A stretch of 61,613 nucleotides of DNA from Bacteroidota bacterium (GTDB lineage Bacteria > Bacteroidota > Bacteroidia > Flavobacteriales > Weeksellaceae): positions 1-61,613 of the forward strand of contig JAHIQD010000016.1 of the NCBI GenBank assembly GCA_018902795.1, read 5' to 3'. Both the position numbers and the translations under genes were made by a program. Of this stretch, positions 8,872 through 17,434 are shown piece after piece. The notes beneath the pieces were generated by a model, which had not been told where the DNA came from, did not search any database, and was given only the letters and a program-made list of their open reading frames with translations. Position 1 is the first letter of the stretch; every line of letters starts with the position of its first letter.

Positions 8872-8945
8872 TGGCCCAGCTTGGGCTCGAACCAAGGACT
8901 TGCTGATTATGAGTCAGCTACTCTAACCAGCTGAGTTACAAGGCC
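8872..8945 (-). tRNA. tRNA with CAT anticodon (Met or Ile2)
   Basis: A 74-nt cloverleaf on the minus strand. Anticodon loop CTCATAA (anticodon complement at 8909-8911) is closed by GCTGA/TCAGC, the T arm is CTTGG-TTCGAGC-CCAAG and the discriminator is A. The acceptor stem GGCCTTG/CTGGGCC has one U-U mismatch at position 6-67. CCA is not encoded, as is usual in Bacteroidota. Elongator Met and lysidine-modified Ile2 share this loop and cannot be separated by eye. Its 3' end faces the metal operon. Confidence 0.92.
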
Positions 8946-9020
8946 AGAAAACAAAAGGTTTTACCCCTCTGTTTTGCGAGTGTGCAAATGTAAATATTTT
9001 TTTGAAATTTCAAAAGTTTT

Positions 9021-9419
9021 TTAAGGCTTTTCCTGACATAATTCTACCAAAACACCGTTGGTAGACTTTGGATGAAGGAAAACTACGAGTTTATTGTCGG
9101 CTCCTTCCTTGGGTTCTTCGGAAATAAACACAAATCCTTCTTTCTTTAATCTTTCGATTTCGGAAGCAATATTTTCTACACCGAATGCGATATGATGAAT
9201 GCCTTCACCTTTTTTATCAATGAATTTTGATATGGGACTTTCGGGGCTGGTGGCTTCCAGAAGTTCAATTTTACTGTCGCCCACTTTATAGAAAGAAGTC
9301 GTAACACCTTCCCGTTCTACAGCTTCCTGCTTATAATATTCTTTTCCCAACAGTCTTGAAAACAGCCGATCAGATGTTTCCAGGGATTTTACGGCAATAC
9401 CGAGATGCTCAATTTTCAT
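9021..9419 (-). CDS. mce: Methylmalonyl-CoA epimerase
   Basis: A 132-residue vicinal-oxygen-chelate (glyoxalase fold) protein made of two beta-alpha-beta-beta-beta modules. H5, the HH at 75-76 and E126 sit where the family keeps its metal ligands, and the pattern KIEHLGIAV...GEGIHHIAF...LVELCQ is typical. It interconverts (2R)- and (2S)-methylmalonyl-CoA in the propionyl-CoA/succinyl-CoA route. It is divergent from rbfA with 77 nt between the starts. It stands alone here, without mutase genes. The length is normal for the family. Confidence 0.93.
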   Translation of the reverse strand: MKIEHLGIAVKSLETSDRLFSRLLGKEYYKQEAVEREGVTTSFYKVGDSKIELLEATSPESPISKFIDKKGEGIHHIAFGVENIASEIERLKKEGFVFISEEPKEGADNKLVVFLHPKSTNGVLVELCQEKP

Positions 9420-9484
9420 AAATACTTTTGTTACAGCAGGCCGTTTGATTCTTTAATCTTCCGGCATATTTCAAACAAAAATAG

Positions 9485-9492
9485 TAAATTTG
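9485..9492 (+). promoter_or_regulatory. -7 promoter element of rbfA
   Basis: TAAATTTG matches the Bacteroidota -7 consensus TAnnTTTG and ends 4 bases before the rbfA ATG, which implies an almost leaderless transcript. No good -33 TTG is seen. Confidence 0.65.
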
Positions 9493-9496
9493 CGCC

Positions 9497-9859
9497 ATGA
9501 ACGAAAGCAACAGACAGAAAAAAGTCGCACAGATTATACAGGAAGATTTCGCTGAACTGTTCCGCAAACAGGCTTCAGAAAGCAAACAGAGCTTTTTGGT
9601 TACCGTTTCGGATGTTAAAGTAACAGCGGATTTAAGCATCGCAAAAATTTATTTAAGCATTTTCCCTCAGGAATTCCGGAAAGATATTATGAAGGAAATC
9701 TTGGTAAACAAAGCACAGTACAGAAACTATATCGGTCAGAAAATGAGCAAGCAGGTCCGTATTATCCCAGAACTCAATTTCTATCTGGACACCACTCTGG
9801 ATGATGTGGAAAAAATCGAAAAAGAGCTCAGAGGCGAAGGCGATAATCCTGTACTTTAA
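9497..9859 (+). CDS. rbfA: Ribosome-binding factor A
   Basis: A 120-residue RbfA of the usual size. The start NESNRQKKVAQIIQEDFAEL and the central VSDVKVTADLSIAKIYLS strand pair are the family pattern (KH-like fold). It binds the 30S subunit and helps in late 16S rRNA maturation and cold adaptation. The gene is followed 20 nt later by a LolE-like permease gene, probably in one transcript. Confidence 0.95.
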   Translation: MNESNRQKKVAQIIQEDFAELFRKQASESKQSFLVTVSDVKVTADLSIAKIYLSIFPQEFRKDIMKEILVNKAQYRNYIGQKMSKQVRIIPELNFYLDTTLDDVEKIEKELRGEGDNPVL

Positions 9860-9879
9860 AAAACGCTGATAAACTTCAC

Positions 9880-11091
9880 TTGAAAAATACTGCAATATAC
9901 ATAGCGACAAGATATCTTCTTGCCAAAAAAGGAAGCACGGCGGTCACTTTTATTACCTGGCTTGCTGCTTTGGCGATGATGGTGGCGGTAACCGCAATGT
10001 TTATTATTATTTCGGTTTTTTCAGGGCTGGAAGATCTTAATCAGGACCTTATTGCCAACCTTCATGCGGACATTACGCTGAAAAGTAAACAGGGAAAAAC
10101 ACTTCCTGATATCGACAAAGCCGCCAAAATTCTGAAATCCAATACTGAGATTGAGCATTTCTCAAAAGTAATCGAAGAAAAGGTTTACATCAATTTCCGC
10201 GAAAACGGAGATATTGCCAATCTGAGAGGTGTGGATTCTGCTTATATTTTCGTGAATCCGATTCACAGGAATATTTTTTACGGCTCCTACCCGAGTTTTA
10301 AATATTCCAATGAAGTTTTAATCGAAAACAAACTCGATAACCGACTTGCCATTCCCGTGGGTGAAGGTTCAGAAGCTGCGAGCCTGATGATGCCCAAACC
10401 TGGAAAAGGAATTATCAGCAAGGAAGAAGACATTTTCAATAAAAGAGAGATTTTCGTTTCCGGCGTTTTTCCGGGGAACGACCAGCTCGACAACACCATT
10501 ATTTCTCCCATTGAACTCACAAGAGAACTTCTTGATTTGCCTAAGAAATCAGCTTATCAGATTGTAATCAAACTCAAAAACCCTGAAAATGCCGATCTGG
10601 TAAAACAGAACCTCCAGAATCAGCTGGGAAACAAATATGAGGTAAAGACGAAAGCCGAAGAAAATGCCGCTTTCTGGAAAATGATCAATACCGAAAAACT
10701 CTTCATCTATCTTATTTTTGCGCTGGTTATTTTTATTACGACTTTCAATCTGGCGGGGGCGATCATTATTCTGCAGCTTGACAAAAAAGAGCAGGCAAAA
10801 TCACTGATTTCTTTAGGAATGAATTTAAAATCTTTAAGAAACATTTATTTCTATACAGGAATGTTAATTGTAATCTTCGGAATCCTGAGCGGACTTCTTT
10901 TGGGAACCGCAATCAGTTATTTCCAGATTGAAACGGGTTTCTTCAAAGCGGGAGCCAATACCGATCTTGCCTTTCCTGTTAGGATCCGATTCATCAATTA
11001 CCTTATTGTAAGTGCCACCGCAGCAGTTTTCGGTTTTGGAGTTTCCTGGTTTTTCTCTAAAATTAACCGCTCGTATTTTACCAATAATTAA
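9880..11091 (+). CDS. LolC/LolE-type ABC transporter permease (FtsX family)
   Basis: A 403-residue permease with one N-terminal transmembrane segment (about residues 20-47), a large periplasmic region of about 220 residues (MacB_PCD-like) and three C-terminal transmembrane segments (about 270-395, FtsX domain). This is the lipoprotein-releasing LolC/E topology, in which the pair extracts outer-membrane lipoproteins from the inner membrane. The start is TTG 20 nt after rbfA; no closer ATG fits and the next residues are the typical short cytoplasmic lead. The partner ATPase is not in the window. The family is sure, but the exact substrate is inferred. Confidence 0.88.
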   Translation: MKNTAIYIATRYLLAKKGSTAVTFITWLAALAMMVAVTAMFIIISVFSGLEDLNQDLIANLHADITLKSKQGKTLPDIDKAAKILKSNTEIEHFSKVIEEKVYINFRENGDIANLRGVDSAYIFVNPIHRNIFYGSYPSFKYSNEVLIENKLDNRLAIPVGEGSEAASLMMPKPGKGIISKEEDIFNKREIFVSGVFPGNDQLDNTIISPIELTRELLDLPKKSAYQIVIKLKNPENADLVKQNLQNQLGNKYEVKTKAEENAAFWKMINTEKLFIYLIFALVIFITTFNLAGAIIILQLDKKEQAKSLISLGMNLKSLRNIYFYTGMLIVIFGILSGLLLGTAISYFQIETGFFKAGANTDLAFPVRIRFINYLIVSATAAVFGFGVSWFFSKINRSYFTNN

Positions 11092-11094
11092 AAT

Positions 11095-11123
11095 TTGGCG
11101 GGAAGGTTTTTTATTTAACTTTG
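11095..11123 (+). promoter_or_regulatory. Promoter of the first endonuclease I gene
   Basis: TTG at 11095-11097 and TAACTTTG at 11116-11123 are separated by 18 nt, a good match to the Bacteroidota -33/-7 pair. The start codon is 25 nt downstream. Confidence 0.75.
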
Positions 11124-11147
11124 CATTCCTAAATTTTATTCAAAACA

Positions 11148-12272
11148 ATGAAAAAGACCTTTACTCTATTACTTGCTGTCTTCACGGTAAGTTTCAGTTT
11201 TGCGCAGATCCCTGCCGGATATTACAACGGAACAGCCGGTTTGACAGGATATGCACTGAAAACCAAACTCAATCAAATCATTTCTAACGGAGCTTTGGAT
11301 CTGGGTTATGGCAGCGGTACCGGCGGATTGTGGACGACCTATTTCACTTCCGACCGCGACTATTATTACGAAAACAACGGCACTTTGCTCGACATGTATT
11401 CCGAAAAACCCGCCGGTCCGGATTCGTATGAATATATCCTGGGACAGTCATCAGCGGGCGGAAACCAATGCGGAAGTACGAACCAGAACAACGAAGGATT
11501 TTGCTATAACAGAGAGCACAGTTTTCCGAAAGTTAATTTTGGAGGACAGTCAGCAGTTCCGATGGCCAATGACGCTCATTTTGTTATTCCTTCAGATTAT
11601 TATGTAAACAGCAAAAGATCAAACTATCCTTACGGAGAAACTTCTTCTCCAAGCTGGACATCCACTAACGGAACTAAATTAGGAAACTCTAACTTTCCGG
11701 GATATAGCGGAACGATCTTTGAACCCATCAATGAGTTTAAAGGAGATCTTGCCAGAATGCAGCTGTATTTTATCACCAGATATGAGGACAAGCTCACTTC
11801 TTTTAGCCCGTATCAAAGTGCCACAAACCCTTTAGATGGAAGCACCAACCGCGGTTTCCAACAATGGTACATTAATTTATTGCTTAAATGGGCAACCCAG
11901 GATCCGGTTTCACAAAGAGAGATCGACCGAAACAACGCCGTCTACGCAAGACAGCAAAACAGAAACCCTTTCATCGATCATCCGGAATGGATTAGCGAGA
12001 TCTGGACTTCTACCCTTTCATCATCTGAAACCGCATCATTTGACAGAACACTTTCCGTTTATCCGAATCCGGTAAGAAATGGGGAACTGCATCTTGCAGG
12101 TTATGGTTTGGATCAGATCGGTTCAGTGCAGATTTATTCCATCGACGGAAAACTGATTCAGACCGTGAACCAGAATCTTAAAAACACAAACAAAATCATC
12201 TTAAAAAACACACCAAAAGGTGCGTACATTCTGAAAACGGAATCTCAGTCCGTTAAATTTTTGGTAGAATAA
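11148..12272 (+). CDS. Secreted endonuclease I with T9SS sorting domain
   Basis: A 374-residue secreted nuclease. It has a signal peptide (about residues 1-20, FSFAQ), the endonuclease I / NucM His-Me finger domain (about 22-290) with the motif NREH at 121-124 and a downstream DLARMQLYF helix, and a C-terminal type-A T9SS sorting domain (about 303-374: YPNPV...GAYILK). The T9SS tail is removed on export and directs the protein to the surface or medium. Expected role is nonspecific DNA/RNA degradation for nutrient scavenging or biofilm turnover. It is paralogous to the next gene but has its own promoter and terminator. Cysteines (QCGS, GFCYN) may form a disulfide. Confidence 0.92.
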   Translation: MKKTFTLLLAVFTVSFSFAQIPAGYYNGTAGLTGYALKTKLNQIISNGALDLGYGSGTGGLWTTYFTSDRDYYYENNGTLLDMYSEKPAGPDSYEYILGQSSAGGNQCGSTNQNNEGFCYNREHSFPKVNFGGQSAVPMANDAHFVIPSDYYVNSKRSNYPYGETSSPSWTSTNGTKLGNSNFPGYSGTIFEPINEFKGDLARMQLYFITRYEDKLTSFSPYQSATNPLDGSTNRGFQQWYINLLLKWATQDPVSQREIDRNNAVYARQQNRNPFIDHPEWISEIWTSTLSSSETASFDRTLSVYPNPVRNGELHLAGYGLDQIGSVQIYSIDGKLIQTVNQNLKNTNKIILKNTPKGAYILKTESQSVKFLVE

Positions 12273-12296
12273 ATGATTATTACATTACAGATATTC

Positions 12297-12324
12297 AAAA
12301 CCGGCATCCTGATGTCGGTTTTTT
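12297..12324 (+). terminator. Terminator after the first endonuclease I gene
   Basis: An 11-pair stem, AAAACCGGCAT with ATGTCGGTTTT (one G-U pair), has loop CCTG and runs into a T tract 24 nt after the stop. Confidence 0.85.
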
Positions 12325-12506
12325 AGTGAATACTGATGCCATAGAACCGCAATTTCAGTAAAAAACAAACGCTGTTTTTAGTTCTGATGGATAATTTTAA
12401 TTTTTTGATTCTCAGTAAAATTGGGCTTTTCCATGATATAAAACATGCATCGCATAAAATAATAGTGATATCCTTAAAAATTAAATCGTTCGATTCGTTT
12501 TTTTAC

Positions 12507-12514
12507 TAACTTTG
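12507..12514 (+). promoter_or_regulatory. -7 promoter element of the second endonuclease I gene
   Basis: TAACTTTG is identical to the -7 element of the upstream paralogue and lies 24 nt before the ATG at 12539. The TTG at its end (12512-12514) opens an apparent longer reading frame, which this promoter position argues against. Confidence 0.7.
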
Positions 12515-12538
12515 CCCCCCAATTTTATTTATAATTCA

Positions 12539-14581
12539 ATGAAAAAATTAACAACTCTTTTGCTTGGCTTCGTGTTTTCTATAGCACTGGCTCAGGCACC
12601 CGCCAATTATTACAACGGCACCGAAGGCTTAACCGGGGCCGCTTTGAAAACAAAACTGAGCGCCATCATTACCGCCGGTCACAAAGACAATGGTTATGAC
12701 GGTCTTTACACTGGATATACGACGACAGACACCGACCATTACTACGAAAATGACGGTTCTGTTTTAGATATGTATTCTGAAAACCCTACCGGTACAGATC
12801 CTTATACTTACCGTCATGGAATTAAAAAATGCGGAAATTACAGTTCTGAAGGGGACTGCTACAACAGGGAACACGTCGTGCCGCAAAGTTTTTTTAATTC
12901 TAAAGCTCCGATGGTTTCCGATATCAACTTCATCCGTCCCACAGACGGAAAAGTAAACGGAATGAGAAGTAACTACCCTTTTGGTGCTGTTACTAATGCA
13001 TCCTTCACTTCTAAAAACGGAACCAAGGTAGGACCAAGCACTTCTCCGGGATACGGCGGTACAGTTTGTGAGCCTATCGACGAATTCAAAGGGGACATCG
13101 CAAGAATGATTTTCTATTTTGTAACAAGATACGAAAGCCAGCTGTCAGGATTTTCTACAGGAAATATGCTGGGAGGTTCGGCATATCCGGGACTGCAAAC
13201 CTGGGAAAGAGATGTACTTTTAAGCTGGGCAATTCAGGATCCGGTATCACCAACCGAAATTGAAAGAAACAATGCATCGTTTGTTTTCCAGAAAAACAGA
13301 AACCCTTTCATCGATCACCCGGAATGGGTACAGCAGATCTGGGGAACACAGGTTATCGATACTCAGGCGCCAACTGCTCCAACCAATTTAGCAGTGGTGT
13401 CAACATCTACCAACTTCGCTAATTTAACCTGGACAGCTTCTACAGACAATATCGCAGTAGCTTATTACAAAATTTACGTTAACGGAGTTTTCCACAGCAA
13501 TTCAAGTTCGACCACTGCGACGGTTTCGGCACTTACTCAGGGTACAACCTATAACTTCTACGTGATTGCAGCAGATGCAGCAGGAAATACTTCACCTCAG
13601 AGTAACACCGCGACAGGAACTACTTTAGTTGATACACAGGCCCCAACAGCACCTACGAATTTAGCAGTAACTTCTGTAGGAACCAACAGCATAGCAATTC
13701 AGTGGAATGCATCTACAGACAATATCGGAGTAACATCTTATGATATTTATGTAAATGGTGAATTAATGGGATCTACATCCTCTACTTCTACGAACATTGC
13801 CAATTTAAATCCTTTAACCACCTATACCATTTATGTGGTGGCAAAAGACGGCGGAAACAATGTTTCTCCGGCAAGTAATTCCGTTACCGCAACAACATTG
13901 GCTTTAGGATTAAACTGTGGTGACGAGAAATTTGAAACCATCCCGACAAGCGCTTCCACCTATTCTACCTATAACTGGACCAGCAACGGCGTTTCATGGA
14001 CGTCAGAAGATTCCAGAACAGACCAGACGATCAACGGAAGAGCCATTGCCATCCGGGACGGTTTCCTTACCGCGCTTTCTGTACCGAACGGAATCGGTGA
14101 TTTAAAAGTAACCACGCAGCTTAAATTTGCAGGTACCGCCGGAACGCTTAAAGTTTTTGTAAACGGTACTGATACAGGAAAAACCGTTCCTTACAGTGCT
14201 ACTGCAACCACTACAACCGTAGCGGGAATCAATATTGGCGGAACAGTTGAAATCACCTTACAGAACACAAGCACCAGCAACAGAGTAGCGATTGACGACA
14301 TGACATGGACCTGTTACACCCTTGCAGCAGTAAATGAAAGCGGTATTAACAAAAACGCAATCTCCATTTATCCAAATCCTGTGAAAAACGGAGAAATTAA
14401 CGTAACCGGTAAAAACCTTTCCGAAATCTCTGCAGCACAGATCTTTGATTTCACCGGAAAATTGGTTCAGACGGTAGCTCAGCCTTTCAAAAACTCAGGT
14501 AAAATTACTTTGAAAAACTTACCAAAAGGCATGTACATTTTAAAAGCAGGAAACAGCACCGCGAAATTTATTGTTCAATAA
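12539..14581 (+). CDS. Secreted endonuclease I with two fibronectin III repeats and T9SS tail
   Basis: A 680-residue secreted multidomain nuclease. From the N-terminus: signal peptide (about 1-19, SIALAQ), endonuclease I domain (about 20-268, NREH at 109-112), two fibronectin type III repeats starting with near-identical DTQAPTAPTNLAV (about 274-362 and 365-453), a beta-sandwich-like region with two cysteines (about 459-600), and a T9SS sorting domain (about 608-680). The FnIII repeats are probably linkers or adhesion modules. ATG 12539 is used; an upstream TTG at 12512 is inside the promoter. The nuclease domain is clearly paralogous to the previous gene, so a tandem duplication followed by domain gain is likely. 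Confidence 0.92.
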   Translation: MKKLTTLLLGFVFSIALAQAPANYYNGTEGLTGAALKTKLSAIITAGHKDNGYDGLYTGYTTTDTDHYYENDGSVLDMYSENPTGTDPYTYRHGIKKCGNYSSEGDCYNREHVVPQSFFNSKAPMVSDINFIRPTDGKVNGMRSNYPFGAVTNASFTSKNGTKVGPSTSPGYGGTVCEPIDEFKGDIARMIFYFVTRYESQLSGFSTGNMLGGSAYPGLQTWERDVLLSWAIQDPVSPTEIERNNASFVFQKNRNPFIDHPEWVQQIWGTQVIDTQAPTAPTNLAVVSTSTNFANLTWTASTDNIAVAYYKIYVNGVFHSNSSSTTATVSALTQGTTYNFYVIAADAAGNTSPQSNTATGTTLVDTQAPTAPTNLAVTSVGTNSIAIQWNASTDNIGVTSYDIYVNGELMGSTSSTSTNIANLNPLTTYTIYVVAKDGGNNVSPASNSVTATTLALGLNCGDEKFETIPTSASTYSTYNWTSNGVSWTSEDSRTDQTINGRAIAIRDGFLTALSVPNGIGDLKVTTQLKFAGTAGTLKVFVNGTDTGKTVPYSATATTTTVAGINIGGTVEITLQNTSTSNRVAIDDMTWTCYTLAAVNESGINKNAISIYPNPVKNGEINVTGKNLSEISAAQIFDFTGKLVQTVAQPFKNSGKITLKNLPKGMYILKAGNSTAKFIVQ

Positions 14582-14631
14582 TTTTTAAGGACTTTCGGTT
14601 TTAATTAAAGACCGGTTTTCAATCCCATCAT

Positions 14632-14661
14632 GGTCGGAAGATTTTTCTTCCGGCCTTTTTT
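14632..14661 (+). terminator. Terminator after the second endonuclease I gene
   Basis: A nine-pair stem, GGTCGGAAG with CTTCCGGCC (one G-U), is followed by six T residues, about 50 nt after the stop. Confidence 0.85.
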
Positions 14662-14779
14662 ATTTCAGAAACAACAGCATGTAAACTTCAGCCATTTATT
14701 CTTTTTACAACAGGCGTTTCTCAAGTTTTCACAGGCTTAAAACTGGTACTTTCATAACATTATTTTTTCATTTTAAATG

Positions 14780-14819
14780 ATGAGAAATCTCATAACCAGA
14801 ACGTTATGAGAAACCTCAT
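14780..14819. promoter_or_regulatory. Paired operator-like inverted repeats
   Basis: Two near-identical 14-mers, ATGAGAAATCTCAT (14780-14793) and ATGAGAAACCTCAT (14806-14819), each an inverted repeat, lie 26 nt apart centre to centre. The stretch between them forms a further perfect inverted repeat, TCATAAC with GTTATGA. They sit about 35 nt upstream of the promoter -7 element of the MFS operon and look like binding sites for a dimeric regulator. No regulator gene is adjacent. Confidence 0.6.
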
Positions 14820-14829
14820 AGGATATGAT

Positions 14830-14861
14830 TTGTTCCGACACTGCATTTCATTTTACCTTTG
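14830..14861 (+). promoter_or_regulatory. Promoter of the barrel/MFS/amidohydrolase operon
   Basis: TTG at 14830-14832 and TACCTTTG at 14854-14861, with a 21-nt spacer, match the Bacteroidota -33/-7 pair. Transcription would begin near 14868, leaving an unusually long leader before the ATG at 15185. Confidence 0.6.
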
Positions 14862-14867
14862 CGTCAG

Positions 14868-15184
14868 TTTTAAAAAAGGAATTCTAAGCAATGAAGTGAG
14901 CTTCTTAACCCTTTTTTTCAACTCTGCTTTTAAGTATCATCTGACTGCTAAAGAATCCGTGGACGCACTCTAAAAAGATTCATTTCAACGCGAGCCAAAA
15001 TACAGCAGAATTCTCGGATCTTTCAAAAAAACCGCAAGGTTTTAAATCAGGTCCAATCGGTTTTAAGAAATATTTAAAACCATAAAACTCACATGCTTCT
15101 AAAAAATCCGTAATTTCATATAGAATTTTCTTGGAAAATTTCAGACGGATCAGGTAGAGTGAGCTTTCATTAATAATTATTCAA
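14868..15184 (+). other. Long 5' leader (about 320 nt), no gene seen
   Basis: This gap carries no plausible coding frame. It holds at least two hairpins: GGTTTTAA/TTAAAACC (15059-15081) and ATCCGT/ACGGAT with further internal pairing (15106-15150), the second ending 34 nt before the start codon. No known riboswitch consensus was recognised. It may act as a regulatory leader, but only the hairpins are directly seen. Confidence 0.4.
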
Positions 15185-15949
15185 ATGAAAAAGTTACTCC
15201 TTTTGGTGTTGGCGGTATTCGTCAGTTGTTTATGTGCTGCACAGCAGGCAGAATCCGATACAATAATTAAAACTGAAACCGTGGCCCATCCTATAAAAAT
15301 AACTTTAAGTGCTACTTATGTAACTCAGCATTACTGGCGGGGCATTGGGCGCGGAAAACTTTTCGGCGAGGCACCTTCTTTTGAACCTCAGCTGACTTTC
15401 GTAAAAAAAAGATGGACTTTCGGGGTTTCCGCCGGCGCTTCTTTCGACAATATTTACAAAACCGTGCTGCCTTTCGTTATTTACAGCGTAACACCGGAAT
15501 TTTCGGTAGCGGTACAGGACATTTATTCTCCCGGAACCAATTTCTGGAACTCGAAACCCTTTGATTTCGATATTACCACCTCCAAACATTTTGTAGACTA
15601 TTATATGGTTTACCGTTTTAAAAAATTTCCTTTACAGCTGAAATGGGCAAGCATCGTTCTGGGTAAAGATGCCAATGCAGACGGCAAAAGAAACTTTTCT
15701 ACTTACGCGGAGGTTTCTTCAGGATTTAAAATCAAAAAATGGCAGGTCGACGGATATGTTGGTGCTACGCCATGGAAAGGTCTTTACGCCAAAGAAGCCG
15801 GAATCACCAATTTGGAGGCGAAAATTCAGTATAATTTCCTTATTCATAAAAATGTGCCGTTTCCGGTTTTTGTTAAACTCGCTCACAATCCGGTTTCAAA
15901 GATGTCTCACGTTGTTGGTGGCTGCACCGTGAATTTAACGTTGAAATAA
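15185..15949 (+). CDS. Putative outer-membrane beta-barrel protein
   Basis: A 254-residue protein with a signal peptide (about 1-19, LCAAQ) and alternating hydrophobic/polar strands throughout, opening with the aromatic strand LSATYVTQHYWRGIGRG, which recalls TorF-like putative porins. It has a C-terminal strand ending VNLTLK. It is the first gene of an operon with two drug-type MFS exporters and an amidohydrolase (13-45 nt gaps), so a role as the outer-membrane exit or entry pore for the same substrate is a reasonable inference. The exact family is not recognised. Confidence 0.6.
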   Translation: MKKLLLLVLAVFVSCLCAAQQAESDTIIKTETVAHPIKITLSATYVTQHYWRGIGRGKLFGEAPSFEPQLTFVKKRWTFGVSAGASFDNIYKTVLPFVIYSVTPEFSVAVQDIYSPGTNFWNSKPFDFDITTSKHFVDYYMVYRFKKFPLQLKWASIVLGKDANADGKRNFSTYAEVSSGFKIKKWQVDGYVGATPWKGLYAKEAGITNLEAKIQYNFLIHKNVPFPVFVKLAHNPVSKMSHVVGGCTVNLTLK

Positions 15950-15961
15950 ACAACTCCGAAA

Positions 15962-17416
15962 ATGAAAAACACACTGACCAACCAAGGCAACGACAGAATT
16001 CTTACAGGATTTATTCTGGCTGTCCTCACATTTTGGCTTTTCGCCAATTCGATGATAAATATAGGTTCTGTCTTGGGCAAAGAACTTGGCTTAGCATCGA
16101 ATACCATGAATATTGCGGTATCGCTTGCTGCCTTGTTTTCAGGAATTTTCGTGGTGGTTTTCGGAGGTTTGGCAGACCATATCGGCCGAGCAAAAATCCT
16201 CAGATTAGGACTTTATTTAAGTGTGGTCGGTTCACTGTTCATTGCGCTGATTCCTTCCGGAAAATTTGCTGAACCTGTTTTATTAATCGGCCGTGCCTTA
16301 CAGGGGCTTTCTGCGGCCTGCATTATGCCGACGAGTTTAGGTTTGCTGAAGATTCTTTGGGAAGGCTCTGCACAGCAGCGCGCCATCAGCTTCTGGAGTA
16401 TGGGAACATTTGGTGGTTCCGGACTTTCTGCGCTTTTTGCAGGAATTGTTGCTACGAATTTGGGCTGGAGATGGATTTTTGTATTCTCTGTCATCGTGGC
16501 TGTGATTGCCTTATATCTGCTAAAAAACCTTCCGGAAAGCAAAAAAGAATCTTCCGGAAAATACAGACCCGACTGGGCCGGAATCCTTATTTTTCTGGTT
16601 TCAATGATTTGTCTTGAACTTTTCATTACCAAAGGCGCCACTTTCGGTTGGTTAAGTGTCACTTCAATATTTCTGATTTTAGGGGCGGTGATCACTTTCA
16701 TAATTTTCTATTATTATGAAAAGCGATCTTCAAACCACTTTTTCGATTTGAGTTTATTTAAAAATAAAGTATTTTCCGGAGCCATCATCTGTAATTTTTT
16801 AATGAATGCTGCGGCGGGAATCGTCATTGTGGCCTTAACTTTAATGCAGACTGCTACCAATTACAGCGCACAGAAAGCAGGTTTACTGACATTAGGATAT
16901 GCCGTTTCAGTCATCCTGTTTATCAGAACCGGCGAACGTTTAATGCGTAAAATCGGAGCACGAAAACCGATGGTTTGGGGTTCGCTCATTGTGGCTTTGG
17001 CAACCCTCCTTTTGATGCAGACTCACGTGATGGTAGGAACCTACCCAATTCTGGCTCTTATTGCATTCACTTTATTCGGAACAGGACTGGCGTTTTTTGC
17101 GACGCCCGCAACTACAGCAGCACTTTCAAATCTGCCGGCAGAACAATCCGGAGCCGGGGCAGGAATTTTCAAAATGGCTTCATCACTCGGCGCGGGGTTC
17201 GGCATTGCAATTTCAGCAGGAATCTTCACTGCCGTTTCGAAATCTACTGATGCAATGGAATGGTTCCCAAATATATTTTCTGGAAGACAGGACAATATCA
17301 ACTTCCGTCTGGCGGCCATTCTGGCACTGACTTCGGTTCTGCTGTTTGCGCTTCTTTCAGCAGTTGTAGCCGGTTTTAAAATTCCGAAAGACGGAGGAAA
17401 AATAATCAATAAATAA
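15962..17416 (+). CDS. MFS exporter, NorB-like (first copy)
   Basis: A 484-residue major-facilitator transporter with an estimated 12-14 membrane helices. The start (NDRILTGFILAVLTFWLFAN), GGLADHIGRAK loop, RALQGLSAACIMPTSL and FFATPATTAALSNLP are close in pattern to the staphylococcal NorB multidrug exporter. It would expel amphiphilic compounds using the proton gradient. It follows the barrel gene by 12 nt and precedes its own paralogue by 18 nt. The two copies are alike in layout but clearly diverged, which suggests an old duplication and possibly a heteromeric or divergent-substrate pair. Confidence 0.88.
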   Translation: MKNTLTNQGNDRILTGFILAVLTFWLFANSMINIGSVLGKELGLASNTMNIAVSLAALFSGIFVVVFGGLADHIGRAKILRLGLYLSVVGSLFIALIPSGKFAEPVLLIGRALQGLSAACIMPTSLGLLKILWEGSAQQRAISFWSMGTFGGSGLSALFAGIVATNLGWRWIFVFSVIVAVIALYLLKNLPESKKESSGKYRPDWAGILIFLVSMICLELFITKGATFGWLSVTSIFLILGAVITFIIFYYYEKRSSNHFFDLSLFKNKVFSGAIICNFLMNAAAGIVIVALTLMQTATNYSAQKAGLLTLGYAVSVILFIRTGERLMRKIGARKPMVWGSLIVALATLLLMQTHVMVGTYPILALIAFTLFGTGLAFFATPATTAALSNLPAEQSGAGAGIFKMASSLGAGFGIAISAGIFTAVSKSTDAMEWFPNIFSGRQDNINFRLAAILALTSVLLFALLSAVVAGFKIPKDGGKIINK

Positions 17417-17434
17417 TAATTTAAAAACAATAGT

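Noticed and set aside
14868..15184. A known riboswitch in the long leader
   Set aside because: No consensus core of the common classes could be recognised; only hairpins are visible.
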